This document shows, in pieces, positions 4,831 to 5,214 of a stretch of 5,214 bases of DNA. Position numbers and translations under genes: made by a program. Source of the DNA: an uncultured Phycisphaerales bacterium (lineage in GTDB: Bacteria > Planctomycetota > Phycisphaerae > Phycisphaerales > UBA1924); contig CALMQD010000593.1 in the NCBI GenBank assembly GCA_937871415.1, positions 1 through 5,214 of the forward strand. The letters are read 5' to 3'. Every line of letters begins with the position of its first letter. The stretch's first letter is position 1. The notes under the pieces are model-generated. The model was not told the origin of the DNA. It did no database searches and was given only the letters and a program-made list of their open reading frames with translations.

Positions 4831-4831
4831 T

Positions 4832-5149
4832 TCACTTCTTCCCGGCGGTCCGGGCGCCGCGCTTGGCGCCGGCCTTCTTGGCCACCGGCTTGACGCTCTT
4901 GGGCTTGCGGGCCTCGGGCGCCGGTCGGGCGGGCTTGGGGTTCTTGGCGTGCCGACGCGCGTTGGTCTCGGTGAGGATCCGCGCGATCGAGCGGCGCGTG
5001 CCCCGGAAACCGGAGGTGTTCTCGACCTTCGAGGTCACCAGCTGAGTGCGCAGCGTGTGCAGTTCGTTGCGCAGACGCTTGAGCTCGAGCCCGAGCTCCT
5101 CGTCCGTCATCTTCCGCACATCCTCGCCTGTCGACGCCTTCTTGCTCAT
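4832..5149 (-). CDS. rpmC: 50S ribosomal protein L29 (uL29), with C-terminal extension
   Basis: L29 is a small two-helix protein beside the polypeptide exit tunnel, near L23 and the docking site for SRP and trigger factor. The product is 105 residues, against 63 in E. coli. The family region covers about residues 10-66: DVRKMTDEELGLELKRLRNE (10-29), LHTLRTQLVTSK (30-41) and the second-helix signature GFRGTRRSIARILTET (47-62). The remaining ~38 residues are a Lys/Ala/Pro/Arg-rich, probably disordered tail (for example PARPAPEARKPKSVKPVAKK, 73-92). The start is the ATG at 5147-5149, with GGAAGG 5 nt upstream. An internal ATG at codon 14 would cut into the first helix and is less likely. The stop is TGA at 4832-4834. 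It is the first complete gene in transcription order; L16 is expected just upstream. Confidence 0.96.
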   Translation of the reverse strand: MSKKASTGEDVRKMTDEELGLELKRLRNELHTLRTQLVTSKVENTSGFRGTRRSIARILTETNARRHAKNPKPARPAPEARKPKSVKPVAKKAGAKRGARTAGKK

Positions 5150-5154
5150 GTTCG

Positions 5155-5160
5155 CCTTCC
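5155..5160 (-). promoter_or_regulatory. Shine-Dalgarno-like site for L29
   Basis: The minus strand reads GGAAGG with a 5-nt spacer to the L29 ATG. The spacing is a little short but usable, and it supports the longer L29 start. Confidence 0.55.
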
Positions 5161-5169
5161 CGCTGACTC

Positions 5170-5185
5170 AAACCCCGGTGGGTTT
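5170..5185 (-). repeat. Inverted repeat upstream of L29
   Basis: AAACCC (5170-5175) and GGGTTT (5180-5185) pair perfectly around a 4-nt loop, about 20 nt before the L29 start. No T-run follows the stem in the transcription direction. The remaining bases up to 5214 contain stops in all three minus-strand frames and no recognisable L16 C-terminus. A TGA at 5211-5213 could be the L16 stop, which would give a spacer of 61 nt, but this is a guess. Confidence 0.35.
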
Positions 5186-5214
5186 CATTGACGATTCGGT
5201 TTCCGATGGATCAG

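Noticed and set aside
3986..5191. A 401-residue open frame on the plus strand covering L14, S17 and L29.
   Set aside because: The same artefact of high GC: it lies opposite three conserved genes and its sequence has no family character.
5186..5214. The C-terminal end of L16 at the right edge.
   Set aside because: All three minus-strand frames hit a stop within the last few dozen bases and none ends with a recognisable L16 C-terminus; the gene probably ends at or beyond the window edge.

Overview
The window is a stretch of a bacterial ribosomal-protein operon (the S10/spc cluster), and every gene lies on the minus strand. In transcription order, from the high-coordinate end, the genes are L29 (rpmC), S17 (rpsQ), L14 (rplN), L24 (rplX), L5 (rplE), S14 (rpsN, short form), S8 (rpsH), L6 (rplF), L18 (rplR) and the first 210 codons of S5 (rpsE), which runs off the low-coordinate edge. 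This is the canonical bacterial order. L16 would be expected just beyond 5214, and L30, L15 and SecY beyond position 1. No promoter or intrinsic terminator was found, which fits an internal operon fragment.

The DNA is clearly GC-rich with strong G/C preference at third codon positions. This produces long meaningless open frames on the opposite strand. The high GC, wide intergenic spacers, patchy Shine-Dalgarno sequences and Lys/Ala/Pro- or Gly/Arg-rich tails on several ribosomal proteins suggest a planctomycete-like lineage, perhaps Phycisphaerae. That placement is inference from general appearance, not a database result.

The nine full spacers are 57 to 141 nt long, wide for an operon whose genes are often nearly abutting. 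L29, L24, L5, S14 and L6 have Shine-Dalgarno-like sequences at usable or near-usable distance. S17, L14, S8, L18 and S5 have weak ones or none. Most spacers contain short GC-rich inverted repeats, and the S14-S8 spacer contains a canonical four-run G-quadruplex motif on the transcript strand. In GC-rich DNA many of these can arise by chance.

The products belong to both subunits: L29, L14, L24, L5, L6 and L18 to 50S, and S17, S14, S8 and S5 to 30S. L5 and L18 join the 5S rRNA central protuberance. I see no new non-ribosomal system. The most notable protein feature is a 61-residue S14 of zinc-binding length that keeps only one of the four zinc-ligand cysteines. Other notable features are the terminal extensions of S5, S17, L5, L24 and L29 and a small insertion in L14.
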